From Phycisphaerales bacterium (lineage in GTDB: Bacteria; Planctomycetota; Phycisphaerae; Phycisphaerales; UBA1924): DNA of 10,120 bases. This document shows, piece by piece, positions 1 through 7,655 of the stretch. The notes beneath the pieces are model-generated. The model was not told the DNA's origin. It searched no databases and worked only from the letters and a program-made list of their open reading frames with translations. Positions within the stretch are counted from its first letter, which is position 1, and every line of letters starts with the position of its first letter. The stretch is from assembly GCA_019747615.1 (NCBI GenBank), contig JAIEQQ010000530.1, positions 1 through 10,120 on the forward strand, given 5' to 3'. The position numbers and the translations under genes are program-made.

Positions 1-1
1 A

Positions 2-196
2 TACGGTGACACCGGCCGCGCCGCGGCTGCTGAGCCGGCCCCCGCCCCCGCTCCGGCCCGCGCCGCGGCTCCGGCCCCCTCCAGCAACTCCTCGGTCATG
101 TACTACCCGACCGGCGATCGCGCGACCAGCGCCATCATGCTCGAGCGTTTCGCTCCGGCTGAAGTCATCTCCGGCCAGGAGTTTGACTATTCCTAA
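2..196 (+). CDS. N-terminal piece (partial) of DUF11/OmcB-like repeat protein, ending at an in-frame TAA
   Basis: This is the upstream piece of the gene that continues at 197-1465 in the same frame. The gene starts before the window. The visible part opens with an Ala/Pro-rich linker (repeated AP pairs, about residues 8-33), then a segment with the motif MYYPTGDRATSA, and then the first strands of a DUF11-type beta-sandwich (APAEVISGQEFDYS). The frame stops at TAA (194-196), directly before KVTNLT, which is the usual continuation of a DUF11 strand. The same frame on both sides of the stop reads as one domain, so this is a substitution-type interruption rather than a real C-terminus. Aligned with the equivalent strands of the later repeats, the stop sits where an aromatic or hydrophobic residue is found (F or V); TAC or TAT (Tyr) is one base from TAA. 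The linker suggests a secreted surface protein, but the signal peptide lies outside the window. Confidence 0.75.
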   Translation, partial: YGDTGRAAAAEPAPAPAPARAAAPAPSSNSSVMYYPTGDRATSAIMLERFAPAEVISGQEFDYS

Positions 197-217
197 AAGG
201 TCACCAACCTGACCTCG

Positions 218-1465
218 ATGGAACTCCGCGACGTCATGCTCAAGGACTCGTGCGCTCAGGGCATCACGCTCGTCAAGAGCGACCCGCAGTACATGGGCAA
301 CATCCCGGACCTCACCTGGGCCCTGGGCTCAATCGCTCCCGGCCAGAGCAAGATGGTCAAGCTGACCGCCAAGACCAACGCCGCCAGCGGCACGCTCACC
401 AACTGCGCCAGCGTCAGCTACAACAGCCTGCTGTGCGTCTCGACCAACGTCGTTCAGCCCGGCCTGAAGGTTGCCATCTCCAAGCCCGAGATGAAGCTCC
501 TCTGCGACGAGATCTGCGTCCGCATCGTTGTTGAGAACCCGGGCACCGGCGTCGCTCGCAACGCCAAGGTCACCTACAACCTCCCCGCCGGCTGGACCAT
601 GGCCGACGGCAAGACCAGCCAGACCTTCGACGCCGGCGACCTCCTGCCCGGCCAGAAGAAGGAAGCCACCGTCTGCGCCAAGGCCAGCAAGACCGGCAAC
701 TTCTCCAGCAGCGCCTCGGCCATGGCCGACGGCGGCCTGAAGGCCAGCAGCAACAACGCCAGCACTGCTGTGAAGCAGCCGGTGCTGACGATCGCGGCTG
801 AGTGCCCCCCGGGCACGCTCATCGGTCGCCAGATGAACTTCAAGTTCACCGTGAAGAACACCGGCGACGCCACCAGCGCCAACACGATGGTCATGGCTCC
901 GCTCCCGGCGGGCACGACGTTCGTTTCCGCTGACATGGGCGGCACCGCAAGCGCGGGCGGCACCTCGTGGAACCTCGGCGATCTGGCCGCGGGCGCGAGC
1001 AAGACCGTGTCGTACGTCGTTCGCAACACCGGCGCCGGCACGATCAACGCTTCGGCGTCGGTCAAGGGTGACTGCGCGACGGAAGTCGCGGCCAACTGCA
1101 ACACCAGCGTGCAGGGCGTTCCGGACATCGGCACGCTCGTGACCGACGATGACGGCGTCGTCGTGGTCGGTGCGAACCACACCTATCGCGTCGAAGTCAA
1201 GAACCAGGGCCAGATCAACCTGACCAACGTCAAGATGATCGTGACCCTCCCGGCCGACATGGTGTTCGTCAGCTCTGCTGACGGCAAGGTCATGGGCAAC
1301 AAGGTCGAGTTCTCGTTTGGCACGATGGCGCCCGGTGCGATCAAGGCCTCGTCCTTCATCGTCAAGGCGAACAAGAGCGGCGAGAAGCTCGTGACCGGTG
1401 AGACCACCTGCACCGAGCTGAAGACCCCCGTCCGCGACGACGAGCTCACCAACTTCATCGACTGA
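218..1465 (+). CDS. DUF11-repeat, cysteine-containing OmcB-like envelope protein (main part of interrupted gene)
   Basis: Downstream part of the interrupted gene; position 218 is only the first ATG after the TAA at 194-196, and real translation most likely began before the window. No convincing ribosome binding site precedes 218. The 415 residues contain the rest of one DUF11 (B_ant_repeat) beta-sandwich (to about residue 82) and three further copies (about 83-189, 190-302, 303-400). Typical features are V+N-x-G strands such as FKFTVKNTG and YRVEVKNQG, LPAG or LPAD turns, and L-x-PGQ/APG turns. Ten cysteines (residues 12, 62, 73, 96, 100, 153, 196, 286, 294, 398) are spread over the repeats, as in chlamydial OmcB-like cysteine-rich envelope proteins, where disulfides cross-link the surface; that role here is inference. 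Asn is nearly always AAC and Lys nearly always AAG, which fits a highly expressed structural protein. It is followed by its own terminator. An alternative role is a secreted adhesin or matrix protein. Confidence 0.85.
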   Translation: MELRDVMLKDSCAQGITLVKSDPQYMGNIPDLTWALGSIAPGQSKMVKLTAKTNAASGTLTNCASVSYNSLLCVSTNVVQPGLKVAISKPEMKLLCDEICVRIVVENPGTGVARNAKVTYNLPAGWTMADGKTSQTFDAGDLLPGQKKEATVCAKASKTGNFSSSASAMADGGLKASSNNASTAVKQPVLTIAAECPPGTLIGRQMNFKFTVKNTGDATSANTMVMAPLPAGTTFVSADMGGTASAGGTSWNLGDLAAGASKTVSYVVRNTGAGTINASASVKGDCATEVAANCNTSVQGVPDIGTLVTDDDGVVVVGANHTYRVEVKNQGQINLTNVKMIVTLPADMVFVSSADGKVMGNKVEFSFGTMAPGAIKASSFIVKANKSGEKLVTGETTCTELKTPVRDDELTNFID

Positions 1466-1500
1466 TCGATGAAGCTCTGAGCGAATCTAAGATCTGAACG

Positions 1501-1534
1501 CGCCGGGCCTCGAAAGAGGCCCGGCGTTGTTTTT
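1501..1534 (+). terminator. Intrinsic terminator of the DUF11-repeat gene
   Basis: A perfect 10-bp GC-rich stem (1501-1510 CGCCGGGCCT paired with 1517-1526 AGGCCCGGCG) closes a 6-base loop (CGAAAG) and is followed by TTGTTTTT at 1527-1534. It lies 35 bases after the TGA of the plus-strand gene. The minus-strand side lacks a T tract after the stem, so the signal appears to act mainly on plus-strand transcripts, although the hairpin could also slow transcripts arriving from the convergent minus-strand gene. Confidence 0.9.
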
Positions 1535-1542
1535 GGGAAGGA

Positions 1543-1580
1543 GCAAAGTGGCAAAGTGGCAGAGTGCCAGAGTGCCAGAG
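1543..1580. repeat. Degenerate 8-base tandem repeat in the convergent gap
   Basis: About 4.75 units of an 8-mer with consensus (G/C)CA(A/G)AGTG: GCAAAGTG, GCAAAGTG, GCAGAGTG, CCAGAGTG, CCAGAG. Units drift gradually from left to right. It sits between the terminator (1501-1534) and the end of the convergent minus-strand gene (1656), where it disrupts no coding sequence. It could be a short VNTR-type array or a copy of a dispersed intergenic repeat. Confidence 0.75.
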
Positions 1581-1625
1581 GGGCGGGTCGGACAGGGCGA
1601 ATGGCGAGGGCGCCTAGCGCCTCAA

Positions 1626-1649
1626 GCCCCACGCGCCGCGCCCCACGCG
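1626..1649. repeat. Short direct repeat (two 10-base copies)
   Basis: GCCCCACGCG occurs at 1626-1635 and again at 1640-1649, separated by CCGC, immediately before the stop codon of the minus-strand gene. With 5-bp palindromic arms just upstream (GGCGC 1609-1613, GCGCC 1617-1621), this is a small cluster of GC-rich repeats in the convergent gap. No function is evident and in such GC-rich DNA it may be chance. Confidence 0.4.
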
Positions 1650-1655
1650 TTTCAC

Positions 1656-4619
1656 TCACGGCACCTTCGCGAAGCGATTCAGCCGCTCAAGCCCCTCGAT
1701 GTCAACGAGGGTCATGCGCGTCTGGCGGCCGGTGAGGGCCTTGGCAGCGCCGCGAAGGACGAACTTCCGGACGGTCGATTCGCCCGGCGCGAGGTTCGAG
1801 ACCGGGAGCTTCTGGCGGGCGTGGCCGGGGGCGCTGAACTCGATCTGCATCGTGCGATTGGTTGAGCCGGTGTTGGTGACCGTGGCGGTCGCGACCAGAT
1901 CGGGGCCCTCCGGTGACGGTGAGCCGGCGATCGCGACGGTCATGTCCAGGTCTTGCAGCCCGATGAGGATCGGGGCGGTCAGACGCATCGGCGCGTACTG
2001 GCGATCGGCCGAGAGGCGGACGTTGGCAACGAGCGTGCGTGGCCCGGCTTCTTCACCAGCGGAGAACGAGAACGCAAACGGCAGGCGTGCGACCTGACCC
2101 GGCGCGATCGAGAACGAGATGGGCGATGATGGCGTGAAGCGCCACGGCTGTCGCGAGACGCCGACCTGCTGCGCCGGCAGGTGGATCTCGCCGGTGATGC
2201 GCACCGGCCACGGGTTGGTCAGCACGATCTCGCGCTCGTGGATCGTCGCGACGGCGGGAACAAACATCGGCGTGACCTGAAAGCCCGCGGAGAACTGCGC
2301 TAGCTCGATATCGACGCCCTCGAGGATCAGCGGCGTGGCGCTGAGCGGGATTTCGTACAGCGCGTTGGAGTCAACGGGGCGGATCGTGCTGGTGTTGCCG
2401 AAGGGGTCGTAGGCGGTGAGGGTCTGCTCGTCGCCGCTGAAGTAGCCGCGCAGGACGCTGCCTTCGCGTCCGTCGCTCCAGGCGATGATGGTTCCGGTCG
2501 CGCGACCGACGGGCACGCTCGGGCCGGCCAGGACGAGGGCGGTGATGCCGGACTCGGGCGTGAGGGTTGTGACGACGCGACGGCCGCTGAGACGAGCGTT
2601 GAGGTTGGCCCAGACGCCCAGCAGCGGAGAAGGCGTGGACGACGGCGCATCGCGGTCAAGCGTTGACCACGGGTCGTTCAGCGACAAGCGCGGCAGCGAG
2701 CCATCGCCCGAGTTGGCCTGCCCCATTGAGAGCGATTCCCACAGCAGCGCGACGCGCTGCATCAGGTCGGTCGTGCGGTCAGCATCGGCGACGCGGACGC
2801 CATCGCTGGCGGTCTGCGGATCCACGAGCACGTGGAGTTCGTAGCCCTCGCGCCGAGCGATGTTCAGCCACTGCGAGGCGAGTGCGGCTCCGTCGCGGGG
2901 CGAGAAGTTTGCCGGGAGTGTGAGCGTCAGCGTGTCCAGCGCGCCGTGGCGTGCGTTTGCAGCGCGGGGCGGGGACGGCCACGCGACCTCCGCCGACCAG
3001 GGGAAGGTCATGCGTACGCCGGGCATGAGGCGTTCCATCTGCGTGCGGAGGACCGAGAGGCGGCGTGTGAGGTCCGCCGGGCTCCAGCTCGGCAGCGCCG
3101 GCGGTGTGCCGAACTGCCAGCGCGGGATGCGCTGGCCGTAGGCGTCCAGATACGGGGTCAGTGAGCCGATCCACTGCGCGGGGTCGTGATCGGCCAGGAC
3201 CAGCGGCTCGATCGGGTCCACGCGGAGCGTCGCGCCGAGCTCGCGCGAGAGCGTGGGCATGGCGAGCGTGACGATGGAGCCGCGGGCGAGGATGCGATCA
3301 AGCACCGGGCGGAGCGACGAGAGCGGGATGAACTGGTGATCGACGACGACCGGCAGCGAGGCGCTGAAGAGCGAGAGCCGCTCGAGCAGCTCGGGCAATG
3401 CGCTGATCTGCTCGCTGGTGAGCGTCGAGAGCGCGACACCCATGCTCACGTCGCGGGTCGAGCGCGTGTCCATCGGGCCCTTGCCAGAGCCGGCGCTTGG
3501 CGGCGCGTAGATCACGGCGCAGCCGGCGCTGCCGACGATGGCCGGCCCCGCGGTGATGTCCAGCGAGGCCTCGTACCAGCCGAAGCGCGTGACCTTCGGC
3601 GACCAATCCACATCGCCGCCGCCGGGCCCGAGCTGGATCGTTTCGCTGGCGATGATGTCGCCATCGAGATTGCGAAGGACGAACTGGGCGGAGATGTCCT
3701 CGCCGGTGAGGTCGCGGACGACAGCGGTGAATGTCAGCGGCGACGGCGCGTTGACCACCGGCCCGCCGGACGCTGGCGAGATGCTCAGTCGCGGGAGCTG
3801 GAAGACGCCGACGTCGTCAAAGAACGCGGCCCCGGTGAGGTCTTCCTCCCACACCTGGTGCTTGCCGACGATCGAGGGTGTCTGGCAATCGCGGGGTTGG
3901 AGCAGCTCAAGATCGATCTGCAGGAACGCGGCTTCGGTCGCGCTGCCGAGCACCTTGAGAGCCACGGGCGTCCAGTCATCGGGCGAGAGGACCAGCGGCG
4001 AGCGTGTTTCGGTTGAGGCGATGGGGCGGCGCTGCGCATCGAGCAGGCGGCAACTGATGGCGGCGCGGGCGACGTTGAGGTTGCTGGTGCGGATGACGCC
4101 GGTCACGATGTAGTCCGCCGCCGGGAAGATGGGGAGCATGCCGGCGCTGAGGCGCAGCGATGTGGAGCCGCCGAGGGTGGGGAGCATGACGGAGGTGTTG
4201 CCCGAGCGGGCGTAGCGTGACGAGAACGCGGCGAGGTTCCACACCGGGAACCCCGGTCGCACGCGATCGGGCGGGTTGTTCTGCGCTCGGAACCAGTGGA
4301 GCGGGATGGGGTCGGGGTTCTCGTCTTGCTCTTCAAAGTTGAAGAAGTGGACCACGCGCCCGTTGGTGGCGGCGCGAGTGGTGTCGGGCGAGGGCGCGAC
4401 GGCGGGTGTCGTCGGCGGTGAGATCTCGGAGCGCAGGCCCGCGGCGATCGCGCCCGCTGAGATGAGCAGCGTGCAGGCGAGAGCGATGATCGCCACGGCG
4501 ATCGCGCTCATCGAGCGTTGGTCGTTCCGGCGCTGGGCGAGCGAGCGATCGCACCGACTCGAGGACGGGTCGGTGGCACGGTGCGTCAGGCCCGGCGAAG
4601 GTAGAGGACGACGGGGCAT
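1656..4619 (-). CDS. Large exported, membrane-anchored glycosidase-like protein with C-terminal beta-sandwich domains
   Basis: 987 residues from the ATG at 4619; a second ATG at 4511 (residue 37) directly precedes the hydrophobic helix and is an equally plausible start. Residues 38-61 form one strongly hydrophobic segment (signal anchor). Then comes a low-complexity Pro/Thr linker (66-85), a beta-rich region like a galactose-binding/CBM fold (about 88-275, with FDDVGVFQLP near its end), a second beta-sandwich (276-375), and an alpha/beta region (about 390-640) that looks like a glycoside-hydrolase TIM barrel, including RWQFGTP at 500-506. The motif LEGVD (766-770) and the following beta domains, including a CARDB/NEW3-like module (about 890-960, VTNTG, LAPGES), end the protein. 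The RWQFG strand resembles the W-x-x-GNE acid/base strand of clan-A glycosidases but without the Glu, so catalysis is doubtful. It starts 120 bases after the permease stop and may be the last gene of the operon. Substrate unknown; family assignment is inference. Confidence 0.8.
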   Translation of the reverse strand: MPRRPLPSPGLTHRATDPSSSRCDRSLAQRRNDQRSMSAIAVAIIALACTLLISAGAIAAGLRSEISPPTTPAVAPSPDTTRAATNGRVVHFFNFEEQDENPDPIPLHWFRAQNNPPDRVRPGFPVWNLAAFSSRYARSGNTSVMLPTLGGSTSLRLSAGMLPIFPAADYIVTGVIRTSNLNVARAAISCRLLDAQRRPIASTETRSPLVLSPDDWTPVALKVLGSATEAAFLQIDLELLQPRDCQTPSIVGKHQVWEEDLTGAAFFDDVGVFQLPRLSISPASGGPVVNAPSPLTFTAVVRDLTGEDISAQFVLRNLDGDIIASETIQLGPGGGDVDWSPKVTRFGWYEASLDITAGPAIVGSAGCAVIYAPPSAGSGKGPMDTRSTRDVSMGVALSTLTSEQISALPELLERLSLFSASLPVVVDHQFIPLSSLRPVLDRILARGSIVTLAMPTLSRELGATLRVDPIEPLVLADHDPAQWIGSLTPYLDAYGQRIPRWQFGTPPALPSWSPADLTRRLSVLRTQMERLMPGVRMTFPWSAEVAWPSPPRAANARHGALDTLTLTLPANFSPRDGAALASQWLNIARREGYELHVLVDPQTASDGVRVADADRTTDLMQRVALLWESLSMGQANSGDGSLPRLSLNDPWSTLDRDAPSSTPSPLLGVWANLNARLSGRRVVTTLTPESGITALVLAGPSVPVGRATGTIIAWSDGREGSVLRGYFSGDEQTLTAYDPFGNTSTIRPVDSNALYEIPLSATPLILEGVDIELAQFSAGFQVTPMFVPAVATIHEREIVLTNPWPVRITGEIHLPAQQVGVSRQPWRFTPSSPISFSIAPGQVARLPFAFSFSAGEEAGPRTLVANVRLSADRQYAPMRLTAPILIGLQDLDMTVAIAGSPSPEGPDLVATATVTNTGSTNRTMQIEFSAPGHARQKLPVSNLAPGESTVRKFVLRGAAKALTGRQTRMTLVDIEGLERLNRFAKVP

Positions 4620-4739
4620 CGTCCAGATATCGGTCCAATCGGCGGCGGGTTTGAGCCGCGGCGGGCGGGCGAAGACCTGACGTCGTGCGGCGGTGGATAC
4701 CGGACCTTGATCTTGTGTGAGCGGTGCGATCGCGGGGGA

Positions 4740-6677
4740 TCAGGCGGTGGTGCGGAGGGCGTGGCGATAGAACGCCACCCGGGCGTAGGCCAGGGCCAGG
4801 AGACCGAGCAGGACGTGGATCGATGATGAGAGGAAGACGGTGAACATGAACTTGCCCATGCCATTGCCGATGGCCGGCAAAGACCAGCGGAAGCTGCGGC
4901 TCTCAGCGGCCTCAGCAGCGCTGAAAAGCGTGGTGAACGTGGTGGCCGGCGCGTTGAAGATGAAGAGGATGTAGACGAAGAGTTCGGAACGGAACGGCGA
5001 GATCAAGGCGGACAGGAAGAGCGTGCCCAGCGGAATGCCGATCCAGAAAAGCCCAACCAACAGGATGTTGTTCGTCGCGGCGGATGCGGAGCGTTTGCAC
5101 ACGAGGCTTAGGAGCAGGCCCGTGCAGCAGAGCAGGATCACGCCGCTGGCCAGAGAGATCGGAGCGAGCAGGAGCACGACGGGGTGAATGCCGCCGCAGA
5201 AGCTGACGAAGACCAGGTGAGCGCAGAACGCGCCGAAGACCGGGAGGCAGCGCCGCATCGCGCCGATGACTTTCGAGCCGAGAATGACCGACGGCGTCAG
5301 CGGCGTGTTCAGCAGCGAGGAGAGCGTGCGAGCTTCGGCCTCGCCGGCGATCGCACCGGTTGATGCGCTGAGGGCGGCAAAGAGCGTGATCAGGGCGAGG
5401 ATGATGCCCGGCGTGATCGCGCCGGCGCTGGTGTCCGGACCGGCTTGGACGTAGACGAGCACAATGACCAAAAAGCACAGGCCGGCGACGAGCCAGCGGG
5501 CCCAGGCGTGGCGCACGCTGGTCTGGCGGAGTTCACGCCAGAGGACCGGGTGATCCGAGACCGTGCGTGATGTGCCGACGGCGCGCGGGGCGCCGGAGCG
5601 CCGGCGGCGCGCATCGGCGGCGGTGGTGCTGCCTGAGTCGTCCTCGGGGGTAAGCGCTGCGTCTGAGCCCGCCTGAGCGGTCGCGGCCTTGGCGGCGCGT
5701 CGTGAGGCGCGTGTGCTCGTGGGTGTCAGCGAGCCGCCCTGGCGAATCAGGCCGGGGAGGCGGAGAGACGTGAGCGCGACGAAGAAGAGTGTCAGCGTGA
5801 GGTTCGAGGCGATGTTCGCCCACCACGGATAGAACGGCGCCAGGCCGCCAGTGACGAGCAGGCTCGCGTTGAAAAGCGTGTATCCGGGGCTGACAATGGC
5901 CAGGGCCTGAGATGCCGCGGGGGCGAACTGGGAGAGCGAGCCGAGGCCGACGAGGTAGAACAACAGATCGGCGATGAACGGGGCGATGTTCATCATCAAC
6001 GCCACCATCATCCCGAACGCGGAGGCAGTCGGCGAGCGCTGGGCGAAGCACGAGCACAGCATCGCGGCGGCGGCGGCGGCGCTGGCGGAGGTGAGCGTGA
6101 TGAGCGAGGCCTGGACGATGAAGCCGGCATCAATGCCGCCGAAGACGCGGAGCGTGAGCAGCAGCGGCACTGGGATGAGCGCGAGAATCAGCACCCACAG
6201 CAGGCGGCTGGCAAACTTTGATCCGGTGATCGAGAGCGCCGGGAGCGGGGTCAGCGCCAGCGTGTCCAGCGTGCGCTTGGTGCGTTCCTCGATGAACGCC
6301 GGGCCCGTCATCGTGGGGGCCGAGAGGTTGAGCAGCACGAACTGCACCCACATGACAAAGAGGGTGAGACCGGGGGCGATCTGCTGGGCCTGTTCGAGTT
6401 GTTGCGTGCCGGACTGGAACGACGTGCCGTAGATCGTGCCCCAGATGGCGATCGAGCCCAGGGCGACAAGGACCAGGGCGAACATGGAGCGAGCCCAGAA
6501 CGTCAGCGGCTTGCGGGAGACGATGCGGACATCTCGCCAGAAGACCGGGCCAAGGAAGACGTTCAGCGGGTTGAGTGCTGCCAAGCTCAGGCGGGGCTGC
6601 CGACGTGTTGCACCTAGTACGGTCGGCGTGATCGCGGGCGCGGCGGCTGCGGGCGGGATGGAAGGTTGTTCGTTCAC
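4740..6677 (-). CDS. ABC-2 type permease, two-in-one (duplicated) form
   Basis: 645 residues, starting with GTG at 6677, 12 bases after the ATPase stop; no clear Shine-Dalgarno sequence, so translational coupling to the ATPase gene is likely. It is an integral membrane protein with about 12 hydrophobic helices in two halves: helices near 60-83, 103-124, 158-177, 185-210, 218-245, 284-306, and again near 394-412, 423-446, 477-527 (probably two), 537-560 and 610-635. The halves are joined by a polar Ser/Arg/Ala-rich linker (about 310-375). Each half starts with WRD/WRE plus basic residues and carries the ABC-2 signature region: 130-154 (EERTKRTLDTL...TGSK) and 445-469 (GEAEARTLSSLL...LGSK) align without gaps with 12 identities in 25. 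One chain therefore probably supplies the full transmembrane pathway that usually needs two subunits. Partner ATPase is the adjacent upstream gene. Substrate cannot be read from the sequence; export of an envelope component or protein is the likely class. Confidence 0.88.
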   Translation of the reverse strand: MNEQPSIPPAAAAPAITPTVLGATRRQPRLSLAALNPLNVFLGPVFWRDVRIVSRKPLTFWARSMFALVLVALGSIAIWGTIYGTSFQSGTQQLEQAQQIAPGLTLFVMWVQFVLLNLSAPTMTGPAFIEERTKRTLDTLALTPLPALSITGSKFASRLLWVLILALIPVPLLLTLRVFGGIDAGFIVQASLITLTSASAAAAAAMLCSCFAQRSPTASAFGMMVALMMNIAPFIADLLFYLVGLGSLSQFAPAASQALAIVSPGYTLFNASLLVTGGLAPFYPWWANIASNLTLTLFFVALTSLRLPGLIRQGGSLTPTSTRASRRAAKAATAQAGSDAALTPEDDSGSTTAADARRRRSGAPRAVGTSRTVSDHPVLWRELRQTSVRHAWARWLVAGLCFLVIVLVYVQAGPDTSAGAITPGIILALITLFAALSASTGAIAGEAEARTLSSLLNTPLTPSVILGSKVIGAMRRCLPVFGAFCAHLVFVSFCGGIHPVVLLLAPISLASGVILLCCTGLLLSLVCKRSASAATNNILLVGLFWIGIPLGTLFLSALISPFRSELFVYILFIFNAPATTFTTLFSAAEAAESRSFRWSLPAIGNGMGKFMFTVFLSSSIHVLLGLLALAYARVAFYRHALRTTA

Positions 6678-6689
6678 GGTGCGTGCGAC

Positions 6690-7655
6690 TTAGTTGAGCT
6701 GGCCCTTGGTCAGGCGGAGGAATGCGTCTTCGAGTTTGATCGTGCGCGGGGTGAACGCCTCGATGCGGGCGCCGCAGGCGATGAGCCGCTCGATGAGGAA
6801 GTGGTGCGAGTGAGCCGCGGCGTCGGGGCGGTGCAGATCGACGATGATCTGGCGGTCTTCGACGCTGATGCGAGCGATGCGCGGGTCGCCCTCGAGGCTG
6901 AGCGCGGCGCGATCGGGCGAGATCGATGGAGAGCTGTCCGTCGGGGCTTCCAGCGTGATGGCCACGCGATCACCAATGCCGCTCTGGCGGAGGGCTTCCT
7001 CGAGCGAGCCGGCGAAGATCATCTTGCCCTTTTCGATGATGCCGATGGAGGTGGACATCTCGCCGAGCTCCGCGAGGATGTGCGAGGAGACCATGAGCGT
7101 CTTGCCCATCTGGCGGAGGGTCAGGAGGATCTCGCGAAGCTCGATGCGGGCGCGCGGGTCCAGGCCGCTGGCGGGCTCGTCGAGCAGGAGGACTTTGGGC
7201 TCGTGGAGAAGGACGCGCGCGACGCCGAGGCGCTGGGTCATGCCGCGCGAGAGCGAATCGACCATCGCGTGGCGCTTCTCGGTGAGATCGGTGAGCTGGA
7301 GGACGGAGTCGATGACGCTGCGGCGCTTGCCGTTTCGCGAGGGAATGCTGAACGCGGCGGCGAAGAACTGGAGATACTCATCGACAGTAAGGTCGTCGTA
7401 GACGCCGATGAAATCGGGCATGTAGCCGATGACGCGTTTGACGGCGTCGGGCTCGCGCCGGGCATCAAGGCCGCAGACGAGGGCCTCGCCGGAATCCTGC
7501 ACCAGCAGGCCGCAGAGGATCTTCATCGTGGTGCTCTTGCCGGCGCCGTTGGGGCCGATGAAGCCGAAGAGCTCACCGGCGCCGAGTTCGATGGTGACCG
7601 AGTCCAGCGCGACGAGCGAGCCGAAGCGTTTGTTGAGATTGCGGATGGTGATCAA
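6690..7655 (-). CDS. ABC transporter ATP-binding protein (ABC-2 exporter ATPase)
   Basis: 321 residues, cytoplasmic ATPase that powers the adjacent permease. Walker A GPNGAGKST is at 34-42, Q-loop region GYMPD at 77-81, signature LSRGMTQ at 135-141, Walker B VLLLDE at 155-160, D-loop SGLD at 163-166 and the switch His at 192. About 95 residues follow the nucleotide-binding core, ending in an IKLEDAFLRLT motif, as in DrrA/YhaQ-type ABC-2 exporters. The Q-loop position holds Asp81 in place of the usual Gln. The start is TTG at 7655: it overlaps the TGA of the upstream gene by four bases (TTGA), and GGAGAG lies six bases before it, so this start is well supported and coupled to the upstream gene. 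The next gene, the permease, follows after 12 bases. Confidence 0.95.
   Translation of the reverse strand: MITIRNLNKRFGSLVALDSVTIELGAGELFGFIGPNGAGKSTTMKILCGLLVQDSGEALVCGLDARREPDAVKRVIGYMPDFIGVYDDLTVDEYLQFFAAAFSIPSRNGKRRSVIDSVLQLTDLTEKRHAMVDSLSRGMTQRLGVARVLLHEPKVLLLDEPASGLDPRARIELREILLTLRQMGKTLMVSSHILAELGEMSTSIGIIEKGKMIFAGSLEEALRQSGIGDRVAITLEAPTDSSPSISPDRAALSLEGDPRIARISVEDRQIIVDLHRPDAAAHSHHFLIERLIACGARIEAFTPRTIKLEDAFLRLTKGQLN

Noticed and set aside
194..196. Reassigned or suppressed TAA codon
   Set aside because: Every other gene in the window uses normal stops and has no internal TAA; one isolated stop is better explained by mutation or a base error.
329..1180. Minus-strand open frames opposite the DUF11 gene (including 574-1182)
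   Set aside because: Their composition reflects the complement of GC-biased codons; the plus strand encodes clear DUF11 repeats.
3186..4016. Plus-strand open frame (276 codons) opposite the glycosidase-like gene
   Set aside because: Compositionally biased (Arg, Asp, Glu, Ala), no recognisable fold; shadow of the minus-strand gene.
4463..4481. Lipobox in the N-terminal helix of the glycosidase-like protein (ALAC)
   Set aside because: The Cys is in the middle of the hydrophobic helix, which continues for about 12 more residues, and the -3 residue is Ala; a signal anchor fits better.
4620..4742. Possible read-through fusion of the permease into the glycosidase-like protein: the frame is the same and has no stop between the permease TGA and the ATG at 4619
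   Set aside because: The permease ends naturally after its last helix, the 40 intervening codons show no domain-like sequence, and stop-free runs of this size are common at high GC.
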